From the NCBI GenBank assembly GCA_025093555.1, contig JAIWNF010000012.1, forward strand, positions 248,001 through 312,000: a stretch of DNA of 64,000 nt, read 5' to 3'. Position 1 is the first letter of the stretch, and every line of letters begins with the position of its first letter. The notes below the pieces were generated by a model. The model did not search any database, was not told where the DNA came from, and saw nothing but the letters and a program-made list of their open reading frames with translations. A program made the position numbers and the translations under genes. Source of the stretch: Circinella umbellata (lineage: Eukaryota; Mucoromycota; Mucoromycetes; Mucorales; Lichtheimiaceae). Positions 33,692-45,586 of the stretch are shown here, in pieces.

Positions 33692-36266
33692 TTATTTTCT
33701 AACTTTATTATCCAACAGATTTTGTTGGATAAATAAGCATGAAATAAATCCCAACATGGATACAAATACACAAAATAAAAATGCTTGATGTAAAGCTGTT
33801 TCATATGAACCCAAAACAGTTTCCAAAGCTTCATCTGGAAGTAAACGACGAATATTTGTCATTGATTTTCTTGCAATATCGATAATCTAACATTGAAATA
33901 TTTCTGTTAATAACTATAAAGAATACGTTTATTCCCTTGACTCAGTTTTATTTATTTTAGCTTGGGGAACCTCATTATATTGAATTTACCTTCTCAGCAT
34001 CTGGACCCGTAATCTTTTCACTAAGAATATGTTTAACTGTGCTTTGGAAAATAGCTGCTGTACCCGCAATACCAATAACACCACCAGCAGATCTGAATAA
34101 GTAGGAAATGGATGTAATAGTTGCCATTTCTAAACATATGTAGAATACAATCAAGTAAATATTATTAAGCCATTCCTTTTTTGTAATATACTTTTATATA
34201 CTGAAATGAAACTGAGTATTGACACTGTACCATGTTGTTTTACGCACGATAACATGGCAACCAACGCGGAGGTTAAAATAGATCCAGAGGCGAAACCGTC
34301 GATCATTAATGTGGGAATAAGAAAGAAGTATGAAGATGTTGGTTTCCATTGCGAATAGCATATCATAGCAACAGCTGCTAACGTAGATGCGCACAGCAAA
34401 TATCGACGATATTCACCAGTATGTGACATATAATATCCTGCTACCAAGGATCCTACAGACATTGACATGACCTATTCATATTTATTAAATAGTATTAAAA
34501 GAAAAATTGAATAATGTATTGGTTTCCTCCTAATGAGTCATTATTACCTTTGGAATAAAGAACAATCCAGCTTGTGAAGGAGTATAACCTAGAAGTCCCT
34601 GAAAGAAAAGAGGTGTAGTAAACGTTGTACCGTAACTACATGTTATACCAAAGAAATTAACTAATGAACATGCAAGTGGAGTACGGCTTGATATAATATT
34701 CCATGGCATAATGGGGAACTTTGCATATTTAGCTTCAATAATACAAAATAAAGTAGCAAGAACAATACTGGCAATTAATGTGCCATAAACTAATGGATCT
34801 GACCATGATCGAGTATTCCCACCCCAGCTGGTTGCTAACATGAATGAGACGACAGCCAAAACAATAGTAATTGCACCTGCATAATCGATCTTTTTGAATC
34901 GTTCCCACAAGGTTGAATCATCATCTTGTTCCTTCAAGTTATAGTTTGTAAGAATTCCAACTGACACATACAGTGTTAAAATAAGAATGGGTAAATTGAT
35001 ATAAAAGCAATAACTAGAAAAAAAACAGAAAAATATTCTTTTCTAATAAGCATATACTTGTTCTAATTACAATGCGGATTACTTCCCCTAGTTCATTTCA
35101 GCTCTATAAAGAACCCATAAAAAAATTAAGAATATATACTCACCGCCAGCCAATAGTATCAGTAATAAAACCACCCAAAGGAGCACCAACGACAGCGCCT
35201 ACACCAAAAGCAATGTTTGCATAACCTTGATACTTTCCTCGTTCACGTAAAGGTACCAAATCTGAGGTAATTACTGCCGACATCTATAATATTTTGTCGT
35301 CCCAAGGACATACATACACAGAAAAAGCCCCATCAGTAAAAGTCTCTTTCGACCCCTATCCGGCAGTTTTCTACTAAAGCATTATTGTTACCGTATTAAG
35401 ACCTCCACCTCCAATTCCTGCAATACCACGAGCAACAACCAATGTCCACAAACTATTAGCAGCGCCACATAAGAACGATCCAATAAAGAAGACAAAGGCA
35501 GCGAATACAAGAGCATTCTTACGACCAAATGCATCCGAAATTCTACCATCTAATAAATATTACAATAATACAATTGTTTCCATTATTAATCGTAAATTCG
35601 TGTGTAAATTGTGTTGTTTTGTACCCCACGCCAAATCTTATACTTTATTTTTCATTCGTGTTACACAAATGTTTTCTGCACTTACAAAGTGGCTGTAATG
35701 CGGTATAACTCAACATATAAGAAGTGGCAACCCAAATAATCTCATTCGACCTAAACAAAATAAACAAACATACAAATAAATCATCCAGTTTTCTCTCCGG
35801 GCGCCACACAGATAAATAAATTATGACAACCTCTTCCTTTCCTTTTTATATTTCCGTTTATACCTTTTTTTTACCTTTTAAATTCGGTTCCAATTTCTGG
35901 GTATATAGTTGCCACAATGCTTGAATCCAATGATGATAAAAATACACCAATCCATAAACTAATAGGAGAAGAAAAAAATAATTCAAGGGTAATGAATTAG
36001 CAAACATTTATATACGTATATAGTTATAACAGATGACAGCACTCTATTTACCCAGTGAGAATTACAAAAAGATGAGCACCATTTAATCTCTTGGCAACCA
36101 AATCATTCATATTATCCCCTTTTACGCTGGCTTCCGTTGACGATGAAGAACTTGAAGATATTACACTAATATTTTCACCATCATTATCTTCAACATAAGC
36201 TCTATTGGGTATCGATTGATCATTTAGTAACGGTGCAGTTTCGTCACTGCCGCTTTTTCTACTCAT
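33692..36266 (-). CDS. MFS transporter, DHA2/vacuolar basic amino-acid transporter (Vba/Fnx1) type
   Basis: Nine exons on the minus strand (36266..36052, 35958..35875, 35750..35686, 35549..35392, 35283..35144, 35013..34548, 34471..34231, 34129..33990, 33886..33692) give 567 aa. It is a proton-coupled major-facilitator antiporter. Family motifs are LDSSIVATIYPEIGTEF (TM1), WVATSYMLSYTALQPLYGRI leading to the motif A form GRISDAFGRKNAL, and GVGAVVGAPLGGFITD with GWRYCFYINLP (motif C and the start of TM6). Length and segments fit 14 membrane helices. The N-terminus carries ETAPLL, an acidic dileucine of the ExxxLL form that sorts proteins to the vacuole. Together with similarity to Vba/Fnx1 this suggests amino-acid uptake into vacuoles. 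Drug efflux is the alternative, and the substrate is unproven. Confidence 0.9.
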
Positions 36267-36836
36267 TTGATGTCTTTTGGAATTTTTTAGTAGGGAAGGA
36301 ATTATTTTTTATTAAATAGAAGAAAGAAAAAGAGACAGAGGAAAAGGGAAATAAGGTTTTTTTGTTCGAACGAAAAAAAAAAACCTGCGGAGAGAATGGT
36401 AAAAATTCACCCATCCAACAAAAAATGATCCTCAGGAAATTACCCACCGACCTTTCGGAGCGTCTGATAAGAAACAAAATATCTGCTTTGACATATATTC
36501 AAAACTACTTTTTTTCCCTTTGCTCTGCAAATTTGTTCACACTAGTGGACTTTTTTTTAATTACCATCTTTTCATCCATATTCAGATTTATTTACAAATA
36601 AATGTCGTTGTCTAATAGCTTAAATTATTATTATTTTTTACCTGGCCAAGTGTAACACTCATTTCTGATGCTAACGATTTAAAAGAATGGAGTTTTTGCG
36701 GACTTAATGATAAGGTTGGATCAATTACACCCTATTAAAAAGCTTAATTAGCCATTCGCTCTCGAAAAAATAAATCACACTTTTATATATTTGTTTGTCA
36801 AAAATATATATGCAATGTCTCTATTTATACTATCTA
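36267..36836. other. Spacer between the MFS start and the Dia2-like stop
   Basis: 570 bp in a head-to-tail arrangement. It holds the MFS promoter (A/G-rich on the plus strand, 36300-36380) and the orphan exon described separately. Confidence 0.5.
36642..36731 (-). pseudogene. Orphan exon resembling aldo-keto reductase
   Basis: A 90-nt minus-strand block is open for exactly 30 codons, preceded by TTTTAATAG and followed by GTAAAA, like an internal exon. It encodes SPQKLHSFKSLASEMSVTLG then Q, which resembles the aldo-keto reductase helix 'KL..LA.ELGVTLAQ' that normally runs into LALAW. I find neither the following LALAW exon nor any catalytic-tetrad exon nearby. It could be a fossil of a lost gene, an alternative exon of a neighbour, or chance. 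Family assignment is inference from a short match. Confidence 0.35.
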
Positions 36837-38694
36837 CTATTTATAAGTTGCATATCTACATTCAACACCGTGTCTACCCAATTTATCTCTAGCGTAATTG
36901 ACAGCATCTTGATTAATATTATTACAATTATTAAGAACTAAAAGCTGTAAACTTTTCACGTTGTCTACTAACTGTCGTAGCCCTGCACCCGTGACCTTGG
37001 GACAATTAGATATATTTAATTTTTTTAGCGCTGTTTTTTCACCATTACCAAATGCACTAAGAACAGCATTTGATGCCGAAATAACGGACTGTAGATATAC
37101 CACCTCCAAACTTTCTTTGGCCTTGTCTATAATACCACATAAACTCTGTTCACTAAACCCTGCTGAATTTTCCAAATAAATCTCCCGTAATTGCGGTAAT
37201 GTTTCCATGATAGATAATTGATTGGTTGTTCTTGTTGTTAATCGTACACATCCACGTATATCAAGCGTTTTTAAAGTTTTATAATTTGCTTCAATGACAG
37301 ATATCAATGCATCGTCACTGATCTCACAGAATGTAGGAAAAACAAGTTCTGAAATCCCACATTGCAATTGGTTTTTTGATAATAATGATAGTCTTGTTGC
37401 TATGATATCTTCATCCCACCCGACATGGTATTGCTGGAAGCGCAAACTTGTTAACTGAGGACATGATTGACATACCAATGAAAAAATAGGATCGCCATAA
37501 GATGGGTAAAGCGAAAGATGACTTAATTGTGGACAATATGAAAGAATATCTTTCAAAGTTGAATAATCTATGACTCGAGTGCTTGTAAATGACAATTCCA
37601 GATGGGTAAGTGCGAGAGGTTGATCAAAATTATGTAGGTCCCCTGTTGGCGCTTCATCTTGATAAACAAGTCGAGTAATCGTTGGACATGTCTTGAGAAT
37701 TTCCGACAGCGCCGAAAAAGGAATACCAGTGTCTGTCAGTTGTAAATAATGCAAATGTCTTCCCATCAACCGTAAAGTGCGAAGAAATAGGTCAAGTTGT
37801 AATTCACATTCGATAAATGCTATTAAAGGGGCAAAAACAAAAGAAAGAATGTTTGGTATATAAATATAGATGTTTGATATACAAAAAAAGAGTTGTCATA
37901 TACTATCAATGGAATGAAGAATATTTACCAAGACATTCAATATAGTGACAGTCTCGATCAATCAACAATTGAAGCATTTTATTAGTTCGATTCCGGTTCC
38001 CTGTCATCTTGAATTTACGAACATATCGACCATTCACATATGACATATATTGTTTTAATGCATAAGTTGAAGCTTTTTGTGTTGTTGAACTAAAGTCGAT
38101 TTCTCTCCACATACCAGACCAGCTTTTCAACATCGTACGCCAAGATCGAGATACAGCCATACATTGAATTCTTCGTTCAAATGAGAGTAATTCAAAAATA
38201 TGTGCAACCATATCAAATGGTAAAATGTGAATAAAATCGATAGGTGCTTGTTTTTGTTTTTTATATTGTTGTACTACCGTTTTTTTCATTTCAGATAGCT
38301 GTTTAAAACGTGGATCACTTTCATCGACTTTATTAAGGGCGCGATTGTAAATAGCAAGTGCTTTGGCATAACGTTCCTGAAGTGAAAAGAGTTTACCCGC
38401 ACGTAGGTATCCTTTGGATTGTGTTGGACTAGTCTTGATCATTGTCATTGCATCTTCAAGACCCTTAACTAAATTACCATCTTTTTCATAGGCGGCAGCA
38501 CGACAATCGATGAGTGTGATATTATTACTATTATTAAGAGTAATGGCGCTTGAGAAATGGTGAATAGCATCTTTGTACTGTGTTTCAGCAAATGCTTTTT
38601 TGCCTTGCTCGAAGGCTTCCATCCATGGATAATTTTTTGTTTGTCGTTTTACTTGTGATGTTGGTTTACTCGTAGATATTATTCGTTTTTGCAT
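36837..38694 (-). CDS. TPR / F-box / leucine-rich repeat protein (Dia2/Pof3-like)
   Basis: Two exons (38694..37929 and 37819..36837) give 582 aa. Residues about 22-130 form TPR repeats (EQGKKAFAETQYKDAIHHFS; GYLRAGKLFSLQERYAKALA). Around 150-200 is an F-box (ILPFDMVAHIFELLSFERRI with SWRTMLKSWSGMW). The rest is a string of leucine-rich repeats ending in LKKLNISNCPKVTGAGLRQL and LLVLNNCNNINQDAV. This TPR-F-box-LRR order is that of yeast Dia2 and fission yeast Pof3, SCF substrate receptors acting at replication forks, CMG helicase unloading and telomeres. Orthology is inferred from domain order. A general F-box/LRR paralogue is the alternative. The gene shares a 258-bp divergent intergenic region with eIF3c. 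Confidence 0.85.
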
Positions 38695-38952
38695 ATTATC
38701 ATTTATTTATTGGCTATGAAAAAGAGATAAAGCACCACTAACGCGTTTTTTCGTTAATTGAATACAATTTTTTCTTTGCTGATATTTAAAAAAAAGTGGA
38801 TTTTGAGAGACAGGAAGAACGCACGCCACGCACTTATGTGACGGTCAATTTTTTTTACATATTTTTTGGTCTTTTTTCGTTTTCACTCGCCTTTAAGACG
38901 ACTTTATTAAGAACCCACCCTCTTTTTTTTATCTTCTTATATATAAAGAACC
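38695..38952. promoter_or_regulatory. Divergent promoter region Dia2-like / eIF3c
   Basis: 258 bp between start codons, with T-rich tracts on the eIF3c side. The TATATAAA at 38939-38946 is too close to the eIF3c ATG (about 7 nt) to be its TATA box. Shared promoter use is inferred from orientation. Confidence 0.45.
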
Positions 38953-41757
38953 ATGTCGCGATTCTTCCGATCAGTTTCCGATTCTGAAAGTGATTCCGAT
39001 TCTTCTGATAACGAATCCTTCATCTCTGATGAAGAATTGTCTTCTGATGAAGGAGAGCATTCAGATGAAGAACAAGAGAACCAAGAAGAACAACCCAAAA
39101 AATCTCGATTTTTGAAAGGTGCTGAAACTGATTCGGACGAAGAATCCGATGAAGAATTTGGTCGTAAGCGTCAAGTGAAATCGGCTCTTGATAAACGTCT
39201 CGATGAAATGAATAGCTCCATCAAGGCGATTGAAAATGGTCAAAAGAATAACGATTGGAATCTTATTTCAACTGGTACGGCAAAAAAAATATTTTATTTA
39301 TTTGTTTTTTTTATTGTTTTTACGTGTTTTATCTATCGAAAACCCAAAAAAATAGTATTTCAAAATGAAAAAAAAAATATTGTGATATTTTATTACTACT
39401 TTATGTTTTTGTTTGGTTACTTAACTTCATATAAAAATAATGACTTTGTGATATTAAAAAAAAATCAACTAAATTATTAGAATTCGACAAGTTGACTGCC
39501 AGTGTTAACAAGGCAACATCTGGTTTTGATGCAATTTCTGTTCCTAAGTTTTATATCAAGACTATTGTTGAAATTGAAAACATGTTGCAAGAAGCTCCCA
39601 AGGAAAAGGGTGGCAACAAAAAGAAGGGTGGTGCCGCAGCAAAGGGTTTGAACAACACAAAGCAAAAGATGAGAAAGATCACTAAGCAATATGAACAACT
39701 CATTGCTGAATACAAGAAGGATCCTGAAGCATTCATGGTCGAAAAGGAAGAAAAGCCTGAAAGCCCTGCACCAAAGAAGGCTGATACACAAAAGGGTGCT
39801 GTTGGTACTGCTACTGTTGATGAATCAGAATTGGATGGATTCACTTCTGTTGGTAAGGGTGGTAAGACCGTTGTCCCTATTACTGCTGATAACATCTTTG
39901 TCAAGTTACGTGAAGTTATGGAAAGCCGTGGTAAAAAGGTAAATAAATGAGGAGAAAAGTGAAGAAGCATTGCTTGGTTATAAAAATAAATTCAATGACC
40001 TAATGGTTTGATTTATAACTTTTTTTAGAACACTGATCGCGATGAACAAATTGGTACTTTGGAAAAACTTATCGAAGCAGCCGATACACCATTCCAAAAG
40101 ATTCTTGTTTTGTTGGCACTTATTCCTTCCCGTTTTGATACCAACTTAAGCATGGCTGAACATATGCAAATCGATGTTTGGAAGAAGGTCGAAGCTGAAG
40201 TCAGTCTTTTGCTCAGCATTGTTGAAAAGGAACAACAATTCGTTATTCGTGAAGATGCTGATGAATTGGATCATGATGATAAGGATATTGTTCCTGAAGA
40301 AGGTCAAGTCATTAATATCCGTGGTTCTATTATTAGTTTAGTCGAACGTTTGGATGACGAATTCACAAAGTCTTTGCAAAGCATTGATCCTCACACTACT
40401 GATTATATTGATCGCTTGCGTGATGAACCTACTTTGTATGCCGTCTTGGTCCGTGCACAATCTTATATTGAGAAACACAACATGCTTGAAAACTTGCCAA
40501 GAATTATTATTCGTCGATTAGATCATTTGTATTATAAGGTATAATAATAACCTATTCAAGAGAAAAGAGAAAGAAGATTATATGGGATTGTGTGGGGAAA
40601 CTAAAAAGAAAGAAAAAAGTAAGAGGGATGCCACGAAAAACTAATTACAAAAACAATAACAATTATAGCCTGAGCAAGTCATCCAATCAACTGAAACTAT
40701 GGCCAAGTCCATGTTGCCTGATTACATTACCTCGAACGTTATCACTGCTGAAGAGCCTTCCCAATTGATTCATCAATTGTGTACATACCTCTACAAGCAA
40801 AGTGCGTCTGTTCTCCGTACTCGTGCCATGTTATGTCATATCTATCATTATGCTCTTCATAGACACTTCCACACTGCTCGTGATATGTTGCTCATGTCCC
40901 ATTTACAAGACTCTATCCACCAAGCTGATATTTCCACCCAAATTTTGTATAACCGCACTATTGTCCAAATTGGTTTATGTGCTTTCCGTGATGGTTTGAT
41001 TAAGGAATCACATGCCTGTTTGCAAGAAATTCAAGGTTCTGGACGCGTCAAAGAATTACTTGCCCAAGGTGTTCAAGCACAACGTTATGGTCAACAAACT
41101 TCTCCCGAGTTAGAACAATTGGAACGTCAACGTCAACTTCCCTTCCATATGCACATCAACTTGGAATTGCTCGAATGTGTCTTTTTGACTTGTTCCATGC
41201 TTTTGGAAATTCCTGCACAAGCTCAAGCTGGTCCCAACAACAAGAGAACCATTTCTCGTCCATTCCGTCGATTGTTGGACTATAACGAACGTCAAGCCTT
41301 TGCTGGTCCCCCCGAAAACACTAGAGATCATATCATGAGTGCTGCCAAGGCCTTGGCTTCTGGAGAATGGGAACGTGCTCGTGATTATATTTTAGCTATT
41401 AAGATTTGGAACTTGATGCCTGAAACACAAGCCATTAAGGATATGCTTGTTTCCAAGATTCAAGAAGAAGGTCTTCGTACTTATCTTTTCACTTATGCAT
41501 CTTACTATTCCACTTTGGGTCTTGCACAACTTGCTACTATGTTTGATTTGCCAGTAGCAAGAGTATCGGCTATTGTTTCTAAATTGATTTGGAATGAGGA
41601 ATTATCTGCATCATTGGATCAAGTGTCTCAATCTGTTGTATTGCACCGAGTGGAACCTTCACGACTCCAAGTATTGTCTCTTCAATTTGCTGAAAAGGCA
41701 GCAAATTTGGTAGATCAAAATGAACGTCTTTTGACGACTGGTCGTGATCGACAATAA
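38953..41757 (+). CDS. NIP1: Translation initiation factor 3 subunit C
   Basis: Four exons (38953..39274, 39481..39938, 40029..40538, 40669..41757) give 792 aa. eIF3c is a core subunit that ties eIF3 to eIF1 and eIF5 and helps load the 43S complex. It begins MSRFFRSVSDSESDSDSSDN, the usual eIF3c start, with an acidic Ser/Asp/Glu segment. This is followed by Lys-rich KEKGGNKKKGGAAAKG, the helical core (YIEKHNMLENLPRIIIRRLD; LRTRAMLCHIYHYALHRHF; RPFRRLLDYNERQAFAGPP) and a C-terminal PCI domain (LRTYLFTYASYYSTLGLAQL then MFDLPVARVSAIVSKLIWNE). The length is slightly under the usual 810-900 aa. Introns lie only in the first 60% of the gene. Codons are biased to AAG, GGT and GCT, as expected for high expression. 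Confidence 0.97.
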
Positions 41758-42052
41758 AAAATAATAATAATTTTAGTTTCCTCTATTAAAAAAAATTACT
41801 ATACATTTTGATTTAACATAACAATACACCCTCACTATCTCATAACAGTTTATTTCTTTCTTCTCCTTCGCACACACACACTCACACTCACATACACACA
41901 TCCACAACTTTTATAACTCATTCACTTTATATTTTTTTTCCTTCTATTTTGTTTGTGTATAAACTCTCTTTTTTTTTCGTACGTAGTAGAATAAAAAAAA
42001 GTTCTTTATTTTTTTTTTCTTTACAATTTTTTATATATTTGTATAGTTATTA
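41758..42052. other. Shared 3' spacer of eIF3c and VPS22
   Basis: 295 bp between convergent stop codons, pyrimidine- and CA-rich (41868-41900). It must hold both 3'UTRs, which may overlap. No gene is seen. Confidence 0.5.
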
Positions 42053-43371
42053 TTACTCATCTAGATGAAAATAACTGGGTATCCAATATGTATCAACGTC
42101 ATCTCCTTGTTTATCAATCCATGCTAGACCATCTTGAAGTAAATGATCCTATAACAGCAACAATAAGTAATGGAATCTAATCATTTGCGGATTATTTCTT
42201 TACTTACCAAAGCATTTTGCGTTCTTGTATCATTCCACCCCAATTCAGCATGAATAATTTTGATATTTAAATATTCAGTTTTCTAATAACGTTTTTTTTT
42301 CAAGATAAAAAGAATGAATAAGGGTTTCCCATGTATTTAATTTTAAAGAAATATGTTTCCATGTCAACAAACGATATACCTGTGCCAATAATAGCAATGC
42401 TGATTGATCCTTATCCAATTCTTTAGGTACTGATCGTACCATTTTTCGAGCACCAATAGGTATTACTTCAAATCCGCCACTGAGTGGTTTCAGTGTTCGA
42501 ATTGCTCGAATAACATCATCCCTACAAAAAAGTTGCCGGGAATTTTTTAAATAAGAAAGATTAAGAAAAAAAAGTGTCGCATATACACATTAGAAATAAA
42601 TCCGTATTCAGTTACATACTCTGTAATTTCTTGTTGTTTTCCTCCTTGACCATTACGTCTCATCACTTCCAAACGTCGTTGTAATTCAGTTATTTCTGTC
42701 AAACCACCATCCCTCGCACGAGTTGCTATACAAGTTTCAATAATTTGAATACCAAGTTCATAATAAAAGTCACCAACACCTAGTAAATCTGCCCAAAAAC
42801 CCTTGTTTGCTAATATATATATATAATTCATTAGTTATCTATAGATATATTCTCCTTTATCATAGGCTGGTTTTTTTTTTTTAAAAAAAAAGAGATAAAT
42901 AAAAAAGATCAAATTATCTTATTACATGCAAGAGGATCTACACCAATATTAGCACACATTTTTTGAAAATGAGCTCGAAAAGTTGGATCTTTACGAATAT
43001 CCTTTCGATGCTTTCGAGCAAATTCTTGTAGATTTGATTTAAAAGTATCTAGTTGTTTTTGTAGCTTATTTATAAAAATAATAAGTTACATCATATTATA
43101 TAAAGGATAAAGAGGAAACCGAAAAAATAAATGAATGCATATATGATTGCGCTATTTAAATATTACCTGTTCTATCTCTTCGGCAGCAATGTTATCACCC
43201 ATTTGTTGGAAATCTTTCTACAATGAAAAGAAAAAATATAGGAAACAATAAGATAATTGTTTTAAAAATCCAATGACCAAGTTTAAAATATAAACACAGT
43301 TAAATATTTTTTCTTACATCGAGTTTAGTACGTTGTAGGCCATGAGCCATCCCAACATGTCTACGTCTCAT
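42053..43371 (-). CDS. SNF8: ESCRT-II subunit Vps22/Snf8 (EAP30)
   Basis: Seven exons on the minus strand (43371..43318, 43217..43167, 43064..42926, 42809..42620, 42521..42380, 42282..42208, 42148..42053) give 248 aa, the normal family length. Vps22 pairs with Vps36 in ESCRT-II and sorts ubiquitinated membrane proteins into multivesicular endosomes. Matching stretches are [96 protein letters not shown] and [17 protein letters not shown], and the second winged helix ends with [15 protein letters not shown] and YWIPSYF. The predicted product lines up along its whole length with EAP30 proteins. The start codon is 145 bp from that of COG8. Confidence 0.95.
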
Positions 43372-43516
43372 GGTTTCTTAATTATTGTGTAATATAAAGA
43401 GAAGTTATTAAAGCGCAAAGAACTCCGAGTTTCTTTTTTATTTTCCCTTTGTCCCCGTCCGCTCTTTTTTCTCTCTCTCTTTATTACCAATAACTTTATA
43501 CTTTTTATTTTAAGCA
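43372..43516. promoter_or_regulatory. 145-bp bidirectional promoter VPS22 / COG8
   Basis: The two start codons face away from each other across 145 bp, which must hold both 5'UTRs and core promoters. It contains a CT-rich run (about 43470-43482) and CCGTCCGC near 43456-43463, GC-rich for this region. Coregulation is inference. Confidence 0.55.
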
Positions 43517-45586
43517 ATGACGGATCTCGATGGTAATGATGCTTTATTACAATTATTAACAGAGTCTTGGGACGAACAACAATCGCTTGCCGTAGAAAAA
43601 TCCAAATGGACACGCGATTACTTGACCCGTCTTACTTCGTTACCCCTGGATGAGCTTTTGCGCGAACCAGAAGAACTTCGCGTCGAACAAGAAAAGATGA
43701 GACAAGATGCTCAACAATTAGCATTTAACGACTATCCAGCTTTTATTCATGCCAATACATGTCGTCAACAAGTCGATTCCACACTAGACGATTTACAAGA
43801 CCATCTCAACGAATTTTTGACGTCCGTTCCTGACCTGCAAGAAGCTTCTCAGGTCTTTTCAACAAAAGCACAGACTATTGCTGACGAACGATCTAAAATT
43901 ACCCGCGTTCTTGAACATCAAAATGTACTTGTAGATCTTTTAGAAATACCACAATTGATGGAAACATGTGTATGGAACGGATATTATTCTGAAGCTATGG
44001 ATTTAGCATCTCATGTACGACTTTTATTGGTGAGATATCCATTGCCCATCGTATGTAGTATTCAACAGCAAGTTCAAGCATCCGCCGATCTAATGCTTGT
44101 TCAACTCATTGCTCATCTTCGACAACCGATAAAATTAGCAGCAGCTATGAATGTCATTGGTCATTTACGACGTATGGATGTATTTGAATCAGAAATGGAA
44201 TTGCGTATGGTATTTTTGCGATGTCGACATAATTATTTGACACAAAGATTGGATCGAATAAAAGCATCACGCAATACTCCATCTACAACGGCATCAATAA
44301 TTAACATTACTACTACTGGCAAAGAAGATGAAAATGTAATAGAACAACAACAGCAACATGAAGCATTTGAATATATGAAACGATACATTGATGTAATGCG
44401 AGAACAAATATTCGAAATTGCAACACAATACATGTCAGTATTTTCTCATCAAGAACAACAAAGTATTTTAATTATATCAGATTATATGGTTCAATTAATA
44501 GATGATTATTTTGAACCCACTTTGAAACAACAACTTGTAAAAATCACTGATACTTCTTCATTGGCTTCTTTATTGACTCAAATTCAATATTGTGGAATGT
44601 CATTAGGTAGAATTGGATTGGATTTTCGATATTTATTTGTTCGTGCATTCGAAGATACAGTCAGACCGTTAATTTTACAATGGATTGACAAGGCAACAGA
44701 AGAATTGATTTCAACTATTACAACAACAAATAAGCAACCAAGTTCTTGGATGTCGGCTAGTAGTAGATCAGCATCAGAAAACAGCAAAAATATAGACAGT
44801 GACAGAAGCAGGAATAGTGAGACCGATTATAGTCGACATCATCCAAATCAACCACCAATGCTTTTAGTCAACTATCCACCTCTTGCCATTTATACCAATG
44901 CCATATTATCAGCCTTTAATGCTCTTCGATTATTGCCAGCCGTCAGCTTACTTCGACCCATTCAAAGTCATTTGGATGCATGTTTTTTGGAAATTGGCAG
45001 TGCATTAAAACAATATGCAGATGATCAACAACAAGAAAATAATAGTGGTGTTATACGATCTTTTATTATGGCGTATGTAAGATGCTGTGTACCCTTTTTA
45101 AAAGGTTGTTTAAGGGATGTAATTTATGGTTCCATTCAATTACCCGACAATGATATATCAACAATTAATAATGGTGACTTGGAAGCATTAATCGGTGTGG
45201 AATCAAAAGAAGAGTTGATAAAAGAGCAAGAATCTGAGTTAGCGGTGATAGAACATGATAATGATAAGACGAAACAAGATAAGGAAGAGAAAGAAGCAAG
45301 TCAAGAAAATAGTCAAGAGAGACACGAGGATGAAAAAAAAGTAGAAGAAAATGTTGTCAAGAGCAAAGATAATGGTACTAATGTCGAACCACCTAGCAAC
45401 AAAAATGATAATAATAATAATAATAATGAAGAAATCAAGCATACCAATAACAAAAGTGATTCTGAACAGGATGAAACGGATATACAACAAGAAACTAGTA
45501 ATAATAGTGATAATTCTTCTAATAATGAAAATGACATTGAACAATCAAAGAATGAAAATAAAACATCCTCCAACATTAAAGCTTAA
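43517..45586 (+). CDS. COG8: Conserved oligomeric Golgi complex subunit 8
   Basis: Single exon of 689 aa. COG8 belongs to lobe B of the COG tether, which guides retrograde vesicles inside the Golgi. The Dor1/COG8 core is plain: QQLAFNDYPAFIHANTCRQQ, VLEHQNVLVDLLEIPQLMET then CVWNGYYSEAMDLASHVR, and AAAMNVIGHLRRMDVFESEM. A mid region includes SLLTQIQYCGMSLGRIGLDF and VNYPPLAIYTNAILSAFNAL. After about residue 555 an acidic, Asn-rich, probably disordered tail of about 130 residues follows, which typical COG8 lacks. It is the only intronless long gene in the window, while its divergent neighbour VPS22 has six introns. The ATG chosen follows the T-rich leader closely. Confidence 0.93.
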   Translation: MTDLDGNDALLQLLTESWDEQQSLAVEKSKWTRDYLTRLTSLPLDELLREPEELRVEQEKMRQDAQQLAFNDYPAFIHANTCRQQVDSTLDDLQDHLNEFLTSVPDLQEASQVFSTKAQTIADERSKITRVLEHQNVLVDLLEIPQLMETCVWNGYYSEAMDLASHVRLLLVRYPLPIVCSIQQQVQASADLMLVQLIAHLRQPIKLAAAMNVIGHLRRMDVFESEMELRMVFLRCRHNYLTQRLDRIKASRNTPSTTASIINITTTGKEDENVIEQQQQHEAFEYMKRYIDVMREQIFEIATQYMSVFSHQEQQSILIISDYMVQLIDDYFEPTLKQQLVKITDTSSLASLLTQIQYCGMSLGRIGLDFRYLFVRAFEDTVRPLILQWIDKATEELISTITTTNKQPSSWMSASSRSASENSKNIDSDRSRNSETDYSRHHPNQPPMLLVNYPPLAIYTNAILSAFNALRLLPAVSLLRPIQSHLDACFLEIGSALKQYADDQQQENNSGVIRSFIMAYVRCCVPFLKGCLRDVIYGSIQLPDNDISTINNGDLEALIGVESKEELIKEQESELAVIEHDNDKTKQDKEEKEASQENSQERHEDEKKVEENVVKSKDNGTNVEPPSNKNDNNNNNNEEIKHTNNKSDSEQDETDIQQETSNNSDNSSNNENDIEQSKNENKTSSNIKA

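Noticed and set aside
45239..45576. Minus-strand frames inside the COG8 tail
   Set aside because: They are mirror images of the Asn/Asp/Glu-rich repeat codons of COG8.
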